The translations under genes were made by a program, and so were the position numbers. The notes under the pieces are model-generated. The model worked only from the letters and a program-made list of their open reading frames with translations, was not told the origin of the DNA and ran no database searches. From assembly GCF_000424665.1 (NCBI RefSeq), contig NZ_AUKI01000003.1, forward strand, positions 1-64,000: 64,000 nucleotides of DNA, written 5' to 3'. Origin of the DNA: Salinimicrobium terrae DSM 17865 (lineage in GTDB: Bacteria; Bacteroidota; Bacteroidia; Flavobacteriales; Flavobacteriaceae). Positions 46,689 to 55,310 of this stretch are shown piece after piece (positions within the stretch are counted from its first letter, which is position 1; every line of letters starts with the position of its first letter).

Positions 46689-46725
46689 CTGAAACCTGCC
46701 CGGTCCTCCGGGCAGGTTATTTCAG
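46689..46725 (-). terminator. Strong hairpin between the DUF4856 and imelysin genes
   Basis: AACCTGCCCGG (46693-46703) pairs with CCGGGCAGGTT (46708-46718) around a TCCT loop, with extra outer pairing CTGAAA/TTTCAG. There is no long T-run. It may partly stop transcription or protect the mRNA end, so that the first gene is expressed more than the rest. It is related to the AACCTGC hairpin family. Confidence 0.6.
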
Positions 46726-46769
46726 AAATAAGCTTTAACAGCTATGCGTGGCTACTTCAAATTACTAGG

Positions 46770-47978
46770 TTATTCAGCTGCCTGTGCAACTGTGAATTCA
46801 AATTCTGCTGCAATTGCTTCAGAAAGCTCATCCAGAGTTTCAGGAGTTACGTCCCAGAAGCCATCACCGGCCATTAGAGTTTCCAACATAGAGTCAACTT
46901 CAGACTTAGAAAGGTATGGAGCATTAGTGGCAGGATTATGAGTAAACCTTAAACTATAGATAAATCCATATCCTTCAGATAAATCGTGGAATGCAGATCC
47001 CATTTTACCCGCTTCGAGTGCTCTTTTTCCAGCCTGGAGATAATAGACTGCACGTATTCCGATAATTTCTGAAACATTTTCCCGGATGATCGCAACCTGC
47101 TGGTCTCTCACATCATAATTTCCTGCAACTATAGCAGCACGTCCCAACTTGAAAGCCTCAAAGGTTTCTTCAGCAATCCCTTCAAAATCAGGATCGGCGT
47201 CTACACGTCCAAGATATTTAAAAAGTAAAGGATCGCTGTTATCACCTAAAGAAGAATTAGGAGTGGCCGAAGCAACAGACGGATGCCCATAAAGATAACC
47301 ATAAGCCTCATCCCACTTGTGCTCCATAGTTGTATACGACTTTCCTTCTTCAGTTACACCTTCATTGTTATTCACAATATTATCTCCCGCATCAAGAACA
47401 GCTGAAGCCAGATAATTATTCAGCATCTGGTCTGCAACCAATGCTCCGATAAGACCTTTGGCAAAAGCCTGATCCCATTCCAATCCCTTTGGATTCACAT
47501 ATCGCACACTGGAGCCATCTTCAATCTGACCCGCAACACCTCTCGCTGCTAGCTCATTTTCATTTGGAAAAACTTCGTTTACCTGAGCACTTATATATTC
47601 TTCAAAATCATTCTTAATAGCGTTGCTTTCTACGGCGTTTGTGGCGAAATAAAGCTGGGAAGCAGCTACTTTACTCTTAATGCTTTTTGAGGAAGAATTG
47701 AGTTCTTCAGATGAGAAAGGATCATTCATATTAGAATACATGTTGGAAAGGCTTTCCTCGGTAGCATTGTCAAAATCTTTAAAAGAAGATGCCAGCTCTT
47801 TGGCCATGACCAATCTTGTAGTTTGTCCATCGAACATAACCGTAGAATTACCAGCTCTTTCAAAGGAATAAGTTTCCGGTACATCAATAATTTCATTTTC
47901 AATAACCGGATCATCATCGCTTGAACAGGAAGTAAATATCATTCCTCCAATGACCGCAGCAAAAATTGCTTTTTTCAT
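46770..47978 (-). CDS. DUF4856 lipoprotein of the metal-uptake locus
   Basis: A protein of 402 residues with lipobox FTSC-S (Cys about 18) followed by SSDDD. The body has the DUF4856 start (PETYSFERAGNSTVMFDGQTTRL) and helical stretches such as MEHKWDEAYGYLYG and VYYLQAGKRALEAG. The function is unknown, but the family often stands beside imelysin, HTTM and a TonB receptor gene, as here. It is the first gene of the locus and has the best-formed promoter in the window with two operator copies. Confidence 0.88.
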   Translation of the reverse strand: MKKAIFAAVIGGMIFTSCSSDDDPVIENEIIDVPETYSFERAGNSTVMFDGQTTRLVMAKELASSFKDFDNATEESLSNMYSNMNDPFSSEELNSSSKSIKSKVAASQLYFATNAVESNAIKNDFEEYISAQVNEVFPNENELAARGVAGQIEDGSSVRYVNPKGLEWDQAFAKGLIGALVADQMLNNYLASAVLDAGDNIVNNNEGVTEEGKSYTTMEHKWDEAYGYLYGHPSVASATPNSSLGDNSDPLLFKYLGRVDADPDFEGIAEETFEAFKLGRAAIVAGNYDVRDQQVAIIRENVSEIIGIRAVYYLQAGKRALEAGKMGSAFHDLSEGYGFIYSLRFTHNPATNAPYLSKSEVDSMLETLMAGDGFWDVTPETLDELSEAIAAEFEFTVAQAAE

Positions 47979-47986
47979 TTTTAAAT

Positions 47987-48009
47987 TAATTTAGACTTGT
48001 TATAAATAA
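47987..48009 (-). promoter_or_regulatory. 23-base operator copy in the DUF4856 leader
   Basis: TAATTTAGAC-TTGTTA-TAAATAA (47987-48009) matches the 48057-48079 copy at about 19 of 23 positions. It lies nine bases before the start codon, downstream of the promoter, where a bound protein would block transcription. Confidence 0.55.
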
Positions 48010-48022
48010 TTAGTTTCGGTGG

Positions 48023-48079
48023 CAAATATAAATGAACTACGAGTTTTTCACAAAGCTTATTTAGACTTAATTTAAATAA
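48023..48079 (-). promoter_or_regulatory. Complete Bacteroidota promoter of DUF4856 with upstream operator copy
   Basis: On the minus strand, TTTG (48051-48054) and TATATTTG (48023-48030) stand 20 bases apart, the standard spacing of the -33/-7 pair. Directly upstream is the 23-base motif TTATTTAGAC-TTAA-TTTAAATAA (48057-48079). The promoter lies between two operator copies. Confidence 0.7.
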
Positions 48080-48404
48080 AGTTAAACTATGGGTGACGCC
48101 GGAACCATTGAGTTTCCTGATAATATTCAGTGAAAATTTGGTCTCTTTGCAATAAAACTTTTGAAACCACGACTTTAGGGGATAGGATGGATTAGTAGTG
48201 GAATATCGATACCAACAAATTTCTTCTTTATTTAAACGTAAAATCTGCAGACAATTTCCTTAGAATTATTCTATGTCTTTGATTAAGAAATTACAAACAT
48301 TCAATATCACAATTCCTCCACAACTTTTGAGATTGATTCAATTTTTGCCTAATCCACAACATTTAGGAATGATCTATTTTCTGTACTTATTCTGTACTAG
48401 AGCA
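48080..48404. other. AT-rich intergenic region
   Basis: About 325 bases between the metal locus promoter and the tRNA terminator. No ORF with coding character and no RNA gene were seen. Confidence 0.5.
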
Positions 48405-48439
48405 GAATAAAAAAAGGCTTCACATTTCTGTGAAGCCTT
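48405..48439 (-). terminator. Rho-independent terminator of tRNA-Met
   Basis: AAGGCTTCACA (48414-48424) pairs with TGTGAAGCCTT (48429-48439); on the minus strand the hairpin is followed by a run of T. It lies just downstream of the tRNA. Confidence 0.88.
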
Positions 48440-48450
48440 GTCTTTACTAG

Positions 48451-48523
<73 letters not shown>

Positions 48524-48578
48524 ATATTGGACTGCAAATATACGGTCAATTTTTATATCTCCAAAGGTTTTTTTGAAA

Positions 48579-48932
48579 TTATTCCATCACCCAGTTCATA
48601 GCTTCCATACGCTCCTTTCTACCAAAAGATTTAACTTTGGCAGGAACGATAAAATCTTTCATTTGCATCGATTTTTCAAAAATTTTATCATCTGTAACTA
48701 TTGCAATTTTCTCAAGATCCTTGCCATGTGAGAAATGGAAACCAAGAGTTTTTATAAAAGCTGCAAAAGATATTCCTTCATCTGACTGATCTTCAAGATA
48801 CAGACAAATAGGAGCTACATTTTTAATCCTTTCTCTTACCGCATGGAGAATTTCCTCAATTTTATCCTGATCAATCTCCGTATTGACCATAAATCCAACT
48901 ACATTTTCAGCAAATTCAAAGGATTTTTCCAC
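48579..48932 (-). CDS. STAS/SEC14-domain (SpoIIAA-like) protein
   Basis: A protein of 117 residues with the pattern of SpoIIAA-like domain proteins: a hydrophobic strand VVGFMVNTEID, helix KIEEILHAVRERI, strand APICLYLED, and the KIAIVTDDKIFEKSM stretch. These small cytosolic proteins may bind lipids or nucleotides; the role is unknown. It stands alone between tRNA-Met and the CPXCG gene. Confidence 0.8.
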   Translation of the reverse strand: MEKSFEFAENVVGFMVNTEIDQDKIEEILHAVRERIKNVAPICLYLEDQSDEGISFAAFIKTLGFHFSHGKDLEKIAIVTDDKIFEKSMQMKDFIVPAKVKSFGRKERMEAMNWVME

Positions 48933-49008
48933 GGCTTGATTATTGAAGTTCCTTCCGAATTTATAAAAAGAATCTTAAAATTAGTAGCTGTTTCTAAACT
49001 TTTATAAC

Positions 49009-49191
49009 CTATTGTTCAATATTTTTAGCGTTAAAGCTTATTAATTCCGCCTTTTCAAAGGAAATAGATAGCTCAATAGGATTACAGCAATTCTCACAGT
49101 CCTCAATATAATTCTGCTCTTTTCTGGACGGATCCAGGAGCATGGAAATACTCTCCCAGCAATAAGGGCATTGAAAATAATGCTCAGTCAT
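49009..49191 (-). CDS. CPXCG-motif cysteine-rich small protein
   Basis: A protein of 60 residues with two Cys pairs (CPYC near residue 8 and CENC near residue 33), a zinc-ribbon pattern that defines the CPXCG family. The function is unknown. It begins two bases after the stop of the ABC-F gene and is likely co-transcribed with it. Confidence 0.87.
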   Translation of the reverse strand: MTEHYFQCPYCWESISMLLDPSRKEQNYIEDCENCCNPIELSISFEKAELISFNAKNIEQ

Positions 49192-49193
49192 AA

Positions 49194-51101
49194 CTAACCT
49201 TTTTCTTCAAGAGAAAGCTGCACTTCTTCCCAATCTTTCATTAACTGCGACAATTCCTTTTTCTTTGCCTGATAATTATTCAAAAAATCTTTCTGTGCCA
49301 CACTTTTCTCATAATTTGAAGCAAGTTCAAGATCTTTCTCCTTGATCTCTTTTTCTAGTCGGGAGATCTTACTCTCAATGTTACTCAGCTTATTATTAAG
49401 GGACTTCAATTTTTTCTGGTTCTCATAAGAGTCTTTATTACTTTCTTTTGGCACCTGTTTCTCAACATCTCTCTTCTCTACCTCACGCATATCCACCAGT
49501 TTGCGTTGATCAAGATAGTAATCAATATCTCCAAGATATTCTTTTATCTTATGGTCTTTAAACTCATATACTTTATTTGTTAGCCCCTGTAGAAAATCCC
49601 TGTCGTGCGACACCAGAATAAGTGTGCCTTCAAAACTTTTTAATGCGTCTTTAAGAACATTCTTTGATTTAATATCAAGATGGTTGGTTGGCTCATCCAT
49701 CACCAGCACATTGAAAGGTTGCAGAAGCATTTTAGCCAAGGCCAGCCGGTTTCGTTCCCCTCCAGACAACACCCTGACATGTTTTTCGACTTCATCTCCG
49801 CGAAAGAGAAAAGATCCCAGTATATCTCTCACCCTGGACCTGTTCTTTTCATTTGCCGCATCTATCATAGTATCCAGAACAGTTTTTGAACCATCAAGAT
49901 ATTCCGCTTGATTCTGTGCAAAATATGCTATTTGTACATTGTGTCCCAGCTTTAACTTTCCTTGATGATCAAGTTCTCCTACAATAATCTTAGCCAATGT
50001 TGATTTTCCCTGCCCGTTTTGTCCAACAAATGCCGTCTTGGAATCCCTTTCAATTAGCAAATTAATATTCTTAAGAACGTCTTTGTCTCCATAGCTTTTA
50101 GAAATGTGATGTGCTTCAATAACCACTTTTCCTGGAACGACCGACACCGGGAATTTTAAAGTCATGACAGAATTATCATCTTCGTCTACTTCAATACGGT
50201 CAATTTTGTCTAACTTTTTGATAAGGGACTGAGCCATACTTGCTTTAGAGGCTTTAGCCCGGAATTTCTCAATAAGTTTCTCTGTCTGCTGAATTTGTTT
50301 TTCCTGATTTTTCTGTGAAGCCAGTTGTTGTTCCCGTAACTCACTTCGAAGCACAAGGTATTTCGAATAAGGCTTATTAAAGTCATAGATCCTTCCCAGG
50401 GAAATTTCAATGGTTCTGTTCGTAACATTGTCCAGGAACATTTTATCGTGAGACACGATCACGACAGCCCCGGGATAATTATTTAAAAACCCCTCAAGCC
50501 AGATAATAGATTCGATATCAAGATGATTGGTAGGCTCATCCAGCAGAAGAATATCATTTTGCTGAAGCAGAAGTTTGGCCAGTTCGATCCTCATTCTCCA
50601 ACCTCCGGAAAAGGTATCGGTAAGTTTATTGAAATCCTCTCTTTTAAATCCGAGACCCTGCAGGATACGTTCTGTTTCTCCCTGATAATTATAACCGCCG
50701 TGGATTTCATATTGATGCTGCACATCATTAAGATCAACCATTAGCTGGTGGTACTTCTCACTTTCATAATCTGTGCGCTCCGCCAGTTGGTGATTAATAT
50801 CTTCCAGTTGTTTCTCCAGACGTTTAATTTCCTCAAAAGCCTGATAGGATTCCTGTAGCACCGTTCTTCCCTCAACAAAATCGATATCCTGCTTCAAAAA
50901 ACCGATCTTTAAATCCTTATCTGAAGCGATCTGCCCGGAGTCCGGTTCCATTTCACCTGCCAGGATCTTAAGCATAGTGGATTTTCCGGCCCCATTCTTT
51001 CCAATTAGCCCGACCCTGTCACCGGCACCTAGCCTGAAGGTGATCTCTTCAAATAAATATTCTCCCCCAAAGGAAATCGACAAATTATGGATATTCAACA
51101 T
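49194..51101 (-). CDS. ABC-F family ATPase
   Basis: A protein of 635 residues with two ATP-binding cassettes and no membrane helices. The first has GKNGAGKSTMLKI, FSGGWRMRIELAKLL and DILLLDEPTNHLD; the second has GQNGQGKSTLAKI, LSGGERNRLALAKML and NVLVMDEPTNHLD. The linker of about 80 residues is the arm that contacts the ribosome. A C-terminal coiled coil (about 550-635) is like Uup/YdiF. The frame is open to 51122, but the ATG at 51101 (MLNIHNLSISFGG) is the usual start. Confidence 0.94.
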   Translation of the reverse strand: MLNIHNLSISFGGEYLFEEITFRLGAGDRVGLIGKNGAGKSTMLKILAGEMEPDSGQIASDKDLKIGFLKQDIDFVEGRTVLQESYQAFEEIKRLEKQLEDINHQLAERTDYESEKYHQLMVDLNDVQHQYEIHGGYNYQGETERILQGLGFKREDFNKLTDTFSGGWRMRIELAKLLLQQNDILLLDEPTNHLDIESIIWLEGFLNNYPGAVVIVSHDKMFLDNVTNRTIEISLGRIYDFNKPYSKYLVLRSELREQQLASQKNQEKQIQQTEKLIEKFRAKASKASMAQSLIKKLDKIDRIEVDEDDNSVMTLKFPVSVVPGKVVIEAHHISKSYGDKDVLKNINLLIERDSKTAFVGQNGQGKSTLAKIIVGELDHQGKLKLGHNVQIAYFAQNQAEYLDGSKTVLDTMIDAANEKNRSRVRDILGSFLFRGDEVEKHVRVLSGGERNRLALAKMLLQPFNVLVMDEPTNHLDIKSKNVLKDALKSFEGTLILVSHDRDFLQGLTNKVYEFKDHKIKEYLGDIDYYLDQRKLVDMREVEKRDVEKQVPKESNKDSYENQKKLKSLNNKLSNIESKISRLEKEIKEKDLELASNYEKSVAQKDFLNNYQAKKKELSQLMKDWEEVQLSLEEKG

Positions 51102-51301
51102 GCTGTAGCAAAATTTTTGCAAAGATGATCAATTTTCTGCCGGGAAAAAAACCTGTCAATTTGAAAATCTGCCGCCAAAAATCCTGAGTAAAAGAAAAAA
51201 TGAAGAATAGGAAATGAAGATAACAGTGCATACTGAAAATTCAAATTACCGCCCTGTATTTTAGTTAAGATGCTTAATTTTACAAGAGATTTAATAATCT
51301 T

Positions 51302-51688
51302 ATGAATTTTCTCAAAGGAAGTAAATTGTATAGTGTCCTTACTGGTACCTGCCCTGTATGCCAGGAAGAAAGTATGTATAAAGATCCTAATCCTTATCAT
51401 ATTTCCCGCATATTTGACATGCATACCAGGTGCTCCAATTGCGGCACCAGGTATAAGATGGAACCTTCCTTTTTCTTTGGAGCAATGTACGTAAGTTATG
51501 CCGTCGGAATAGCCTTTGCTACAGCTGCTTTCGTAATTTCTTACTGGCTGCTTGAACTGTCTTTACTCATTTCATTTTTTGCCATAGTAATCACTCTGGT
51601 GATCTTCTTACCGATAATTGTGCGCTGGAGCAGAAATATCTGGGTGAATTTCTTTTTTACCTTTGATCCAAAAAAGACAAAAAATTAA
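51302..51688 (+). CDS. DUF983 small membrane protein with zinc ribbon
   Basis: A protein of 128 residues. A zinc-ribbon-like pair of Cys motifs (CPVC near residue 17 and CSNC near residue 44) is followed by two membrane helices (about 58-80 and 85-107). This is the DUF983 layout; the function is unknown. Its stop overlaps the end of the convergent oxidoreductase gene by four bases. Confidence 0.9.
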   Translation: MNFLKGSKLYSVLTGTCPVCQEESMYKDPNPYHISRIFDMHTRCSNCGTRYKMEPSFFFGAMYVSYAVGIAFATAAFVISYWLLELSLLISFFAIVITLVIFLPIIVRWSRNIWVNFFFTFDPKKTKN

Positions 51689-52743
51689 GACTCTTTATGC
51701 CATTTTTTAGTGAATCTGGAAATATTAGTATCGGGATCTAATGGTTTACCTTCATTAATGAAATTAAGGAGCTCCTCAGATATTGAGGGAGCTATTAGAA
51801 TTCCACGGCTTCCAAAACCATTGCATGTAAATAAAGAAGAATAACGAGGATGTCTACCTATTAAAGGCCGACGGTCAATGGTTGTAGGGCGTATTGCGGC
51901 CGCCTGATCAATTACTTCGAAATCAATAGAAATAAGATTCCTAAGCTTCTCAAGAAGTTCCTCACGTGCTGCGGCGGTGGGGTTGGGAGTTTTATCTGTG
52001 TTGCTATAGGTTGCCCCAACAGCATAAGTATCTTCCTCTACCGGAATGATAAAAACAGAAGATTTAACACTTACTTCCAGGTTTAATCCAGGGGCTTTTA
52101 TATAAATATATTCTCCCTTGTTGCCTCTTAACGGAAGGTAATTAAAATAAGGATTTTTTAATAAACCGAAACCTTCGCAGAAGATTATATTTTTAGCCTT
52201 TATGCCCTTATAGTCCACTCCAGATTCATTGATACTTAAACCTCCATAGTCAAAAGTGTCATTTTTAAGCATCCCTTTTTCCTGAAGATGATTTGAATAT
52301 GAATCCAACAGATATCGAAGATTAATTCTGTAAGTTTTTAGAACCTTTCCAAACGCATGTTGACCCTGGATATGTTCATTCACCTGAGGAACTAATTCTG
52401 TTTCTAGAAAAGGTGCCAGTCGCTTGTTATCTGCAGCTAAAAACCAGTTGTTTTGTTCCTCAACAGAAGAAAACCTGCGATAAATTTCCAACGGATTTAA
52501 AAATTTCTTTCCAAGATGTTCTTCCATACCGGAATAAAATTCGATGGCGGTTTCCAGCTGTTCATCAGCTTTAGCAGCCAGCGTAAACCGCTTAAGCACT
52601 ACCGGATTCATTAAACCTCCGGCCACTTTTGAAGCCTCCTGGCTATGGTCATTAAAGACAACAAATGATCTTCCGAGTCTTTCAAGCCTGTAGGCAAGAC
52701 AGCTTCCACTAAGACCAGACCCAACAATAATAAAATCTTTCAT
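51685..52743 (-). CDS. DAO-family FAD-dependent oxidoreductase
   Basis: A protein of 352 residues. The N-terminal Rossmann motif is IVGSGLSGSCLAYRLERLG, and the DAO domain follows (GGLMNPVVLKRF, IIFCEGFGLLKNPYF). The C-terminal FAD-contact segment is TCNGFGSRGILIAPSISEEL. It resembles glycine/D-amino acid oxidases and the MnmC C-terminal domain; the substrate is unknown. It lies downstream of gldN, separated by a strong terminator. Confidence 0.88.
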   Translation of the reverse strand: MKDFIIVGSGLSGSCLAYRLERLGRSFVVFNDHSQEASKVAGGLMNPVVLKRFTLAAKADEQLETAIEFYSGMEEHLGKKFLNPLEIYRRFSSVEEQNNWFLAADNKRLAPFLETELVPQVNEHIQGQHAFGKVLKTYRINLRYLLDSYSNHLQEKGMLKNDTFDYGGLSINESGVDYKGIKAKNIIFCEGFGLLKNPYFNYLPLRGNKGEYIYIKAPGLNLEVSVKSSVFIIPVEEDTYAVGATYSNTDKTPNPTAAAREELLEKLRNLISIDFEVIDQAAAIRPTTIDRRPLIGRHPRYSSLFTCNGFGSRGILIAPSISEELLNFINEGKPLDPDTNISRFTKKWHKES

Positions 52744-52760
52744 ATCACAAAATTAGATAT

Positions 52761-52793
52761 AAAAAAACGCCTCTCCGGAAGGAAAGGCGTTTT
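52761..52793 (-). terminator. Rho-independent terminator of the gld operon
   Basis: AAAACGCCT (52764-52772) pairs with AGGCGTTTT (52785-52793); on the minus strand a run of seven T follows. It closes transcription after gldN. Confidence 0.9.
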
Positions 52794-52812
52794 AAAAATG
52801 TATTGAAGGCTT

Positions 52813-53706
52813 TTAATAATTCCACATATCCTGTTCAAAATCTCTTATCTGCTCCTTAATGCGTTGAGATTCCAGCAACTGCATGAAAGCATTATTACTG
52901 ATGTACTCATTCACCTGGCGGTTACCCTGAACATTATCTTCAGCATAGATAACAGCATTAAATCTTCTCGCGTTAAGCAAGTGATCAAATGACACAGGAT
53001 TGGATGAGTTTTCCCTATTAAAGGCATAAGATTCATTCAGTACCTCACGTGCCCCGGGAAACCATACCCAGAATAATTCCACCAGAGCCGAAGCTCCGCC
53101 TTCGTCGATAAAATTAACATCAGGCGCAACAGGGGCAATCCCGAGCAATCTATACTTTAATTCGGCCTGGCGTTTGTCAAAATACCATTGTCCACGAATT
53201 CGATATTCGGCAATATCTGCAGAGGAAATATCCCTGCGGCTTATATACTGTGGGTCAATCTCCTCCCCTGCATTGTACTGCTCAATACCAAGATCTGTAG
53301 TATCTACCTTAGACAAAGCAGCGCTAATATCCTGAAGTGTACGCTTATCGTTAAAGTAAGAATCAGCATAGATGTTTTTTATCTTTCCACTTTTGATACC
53401 TGAAACGAGAACATCATAAAGGGAACGTCTTGAACTTCCAATCTGGTTAGTATCTATAGGATAATACAAAGGAAAATTAACCCTTTCATCAAGATCTATT
53501 ACCTCCCAGGTGCTTTTTGCCCAAAGTATATCCCGTTGATCCACATAACCGTATTCTAAAGGATCATTCTTTCCATAGACAACCTCTGCCCTGGTTGGAG
53601 TTCCTATCTCGTCGGGAGTTCTGGCATTTAACAGATTATTCTGGCCAAAAGACGATACCGAAACAAGCAATCCACATAATCCTAACACTAATTGGTTCCA
53701 GTTCAT
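52813..53706 (-). CDS. gldN: Gliding motility / type IX secretion protein GldN
   Basis: A protein of 297 residues with a signal peptide (ending near SSFGQ) and the GldN/PorN pattern (DILWAKSTWEVIDLDERVNFPLYYP; YRLLGIAPVAPDVNFIDEGG; LVELFWVWFPGAREVLN). In the type IX secretion system GldN binds GldK to form the periplasmic ring under the outer membrane. It is the last gene of the gldKLMN block, 11 bases after gldM, and is followed by a terminator. Confidence 0.97.
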   Translation of the reverse strand: MNWNQLVLGLCGLLVSVSSFGQNNLLNARTPDEIGTPTRAEVVYGKNDPLEYGYVDQRDILWAKSTWEVIDLDERVNFPLYYPIDTNQIGSSRRSLYDVLVSGIKSGKIKNIYADSYFNDKRTLQDISAALSKVDTTDLGIEQYNAGEEIDPQYISRRDISSADIAEYRIRGQWYFDKRQAELKYRLLGIAPVAPDVNFIDEGGASALVELFWVWFPGAREVLNESYAFNRENSSNPVSFDHLLNARRFNAVIYAEDNVQGNRQVNEYISNNAFMQLLESQRIKEQIRDFEQDMWNY

Positions 53707-53717
53707 ATTTTTTATTT

Positions 53718-55262
53718 TTAATTCGTTAATTCAACCAGTACCGGAGATACCTGCTTAAGCTTATATCCTGAATTTCCGGCAAGTTGTGCTTCCACATCAA
53801 AGATCTGGATAGTTTCTCCTCTTCCGGCTCTTCTAAGAGCTCCTATAGCACTCTGGTCCAGTTTCTGTCCTCTTACCTGAATGGTAGGCTGACCCGGTAC
53901 ACGGAATTTAAATCCGGTCACTCTCAGATCAACATCAAACTCGAAGTCGGGAAGACTTGCCCCAATAGTTGAAATTTCAAGATTTTGGCGTTGCATTCTC
54001 ACGGTACCGTCCTCTCCTCTTACGGTTCCAACCGGTCTGGGAATATCCCGTACTCTAAAAGTTTTACTATCACTGACATTTTCTCCTCCGGGTAATTCGC
54101 CACTAACATTTATCGTCACCTCACGCGCCTGAAGCGTAGTAACATCCATTATATAATTACCGGCACCCCCTGCAGCTCTAAGTCCAGGAGCATTAGCGGA
54201 AACATTTCCTACACCCGGAATTGAAATCGTCATAGGATTTGCAACTCCACGATAAACCACGTTCATTTTATCAGCAGAAATTACTGCAGAATTAGGTTTT
54301 GGAATAACGGCATAAGAACTGCTTACTGGTATTCTTACAATAGAATCGCCTTCCTGGAATTGAAGTTCACCGGTAATTTGCTGCTCTCCCACGTTACCCG
54401 CAGGGAAGTTTAGTGCTACCTGACCGGCCTGAGTTGATTCAACTTCATTTCCATTGATGATCACATTCTCAAAACGCAAGGATGGATCGACCCTTCCTAA
54501 AACAACTTTTCCTGTAAATTCCTCACCGCTAAAAAAGGCAGTTTTATCGGGAATCACAATAGCTTCATAGTTCGTCAAAGACACATCACTTATAAGTTGA
54601 CCTGAGAGCATTGAAGAAAGCGCATCATTTTCTGCAGATTTTGCATCTCCCTGCATTTGAGTTAACTTAGTAATTGAAGCAATTAAAGGAAATCCTTCAA
54701 AGTTATAGGAAAGCCAGGGGCGTTCTACTCCTTCCCCATCTACAACGGGTTCTGTACTAAATTCTCTCCTAACTTCGGCTGCAATATCGGGATATTCTTC
54801 ACCTATTACATTTACAACTCCTTCTCTATACTGCTCGATTTGAGCGAGAAATTCTTTTCCGGCTTCACTTGGTTCTCCACTTGAAAAAAGATACTCATCC
54901 AACTCTGCGGATTTATCCATTGTTTCATAATCCTGTAGCTCATCGGCCTCTTTCTCCTCAAGAGCTTTCGCTTTGAGACTTTCTATATAGGCAGTAAAAT
55001 CTGTAGTAAGAGCATGTAATCGTTCTGCTTTTTCTTCTAGGGGAGCATATTTTGCCGGTTGTTCTTCCGCTTTTGTTGCCAATCCTGCCAAAGCAGCAAT
55101 ATTTCTTTCGGTAACAGAAGCGTTTGATTCGGCAAGGCTCTCATTAATATTTCCAAAAGCCGTAAGTACTTCTTTGGACATATTAAGAGCCATCATTGCG
55201 ATGAAAACCAGGTACATTAGGTTAATCATCTTCTGTCTTGGTGATTGTTTTCCAGACGCCAT
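53718..55262 (-). CDS. gldM: Gliding motility / type IX secretion motor protein GldM
   Basis: A protein of 514 residues starting MASGKQSPRQKMINLMYLVF. One N-terminal membrane helix (about 12-32) is followed by a long periplasmic part of four domains. With GldL it forms the proton-driven rotary motor, and its distal domains reach the GldKN ring. Family segments such as MSKEVLTAFGNINESLAESN and the C-terminal GYKLKQVSPVLVELTN are clear. Lies 48 bases after gldL. Confidence 0.98.
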   Translation of the reverse strand: MASGKQSPRQKMINLMYLVFIAMMALNMSKEVLTAFGNINESLAESNASVTERNIAALAGLATKAEEQPAKYAPLEEKAERLHALTTDFTAYIESLKAKALEEKEADELQDYETMDKSAELDEYLFSSGEPSEAGKEFLAQIEQYREGVVNVIGEEYPDIAAEVRREFSTEPVVDGEGVERPWLSYNFEGFPLIASITKLTQMQGDAKSAENDALSSMLSGQLISDVSLTNYEAIVIPDKTAFFSGEEFTGKVVLGRVDPSLRFENVIINGNEVESTQAGQVALNFPAGNVGEQQITGELQFQEGDSIVRIPVSSSYAVIPKPNSAVISADKMNVVYRGVANPMTISIPGVGNVSANAPGLRAAGGAGNYIMDVTTLQAREVTINVSGELPGGENVSDSKTFRVRDIPRPVGTVRGEDGTVRMQRQNLEISTIGASLPDFEFDVDLRVTGFKFRVPGQPTIQVRGQKLDQSAIGALRRAGRGETIQIFDVEAQLAGNSGYKLKQVSPVLVELTN

Positions 55263-55310
55263 TCTATCTTTAGTTTTTTCTTTTAATTATAATTATGCTG
55301 TAAAGCTATG

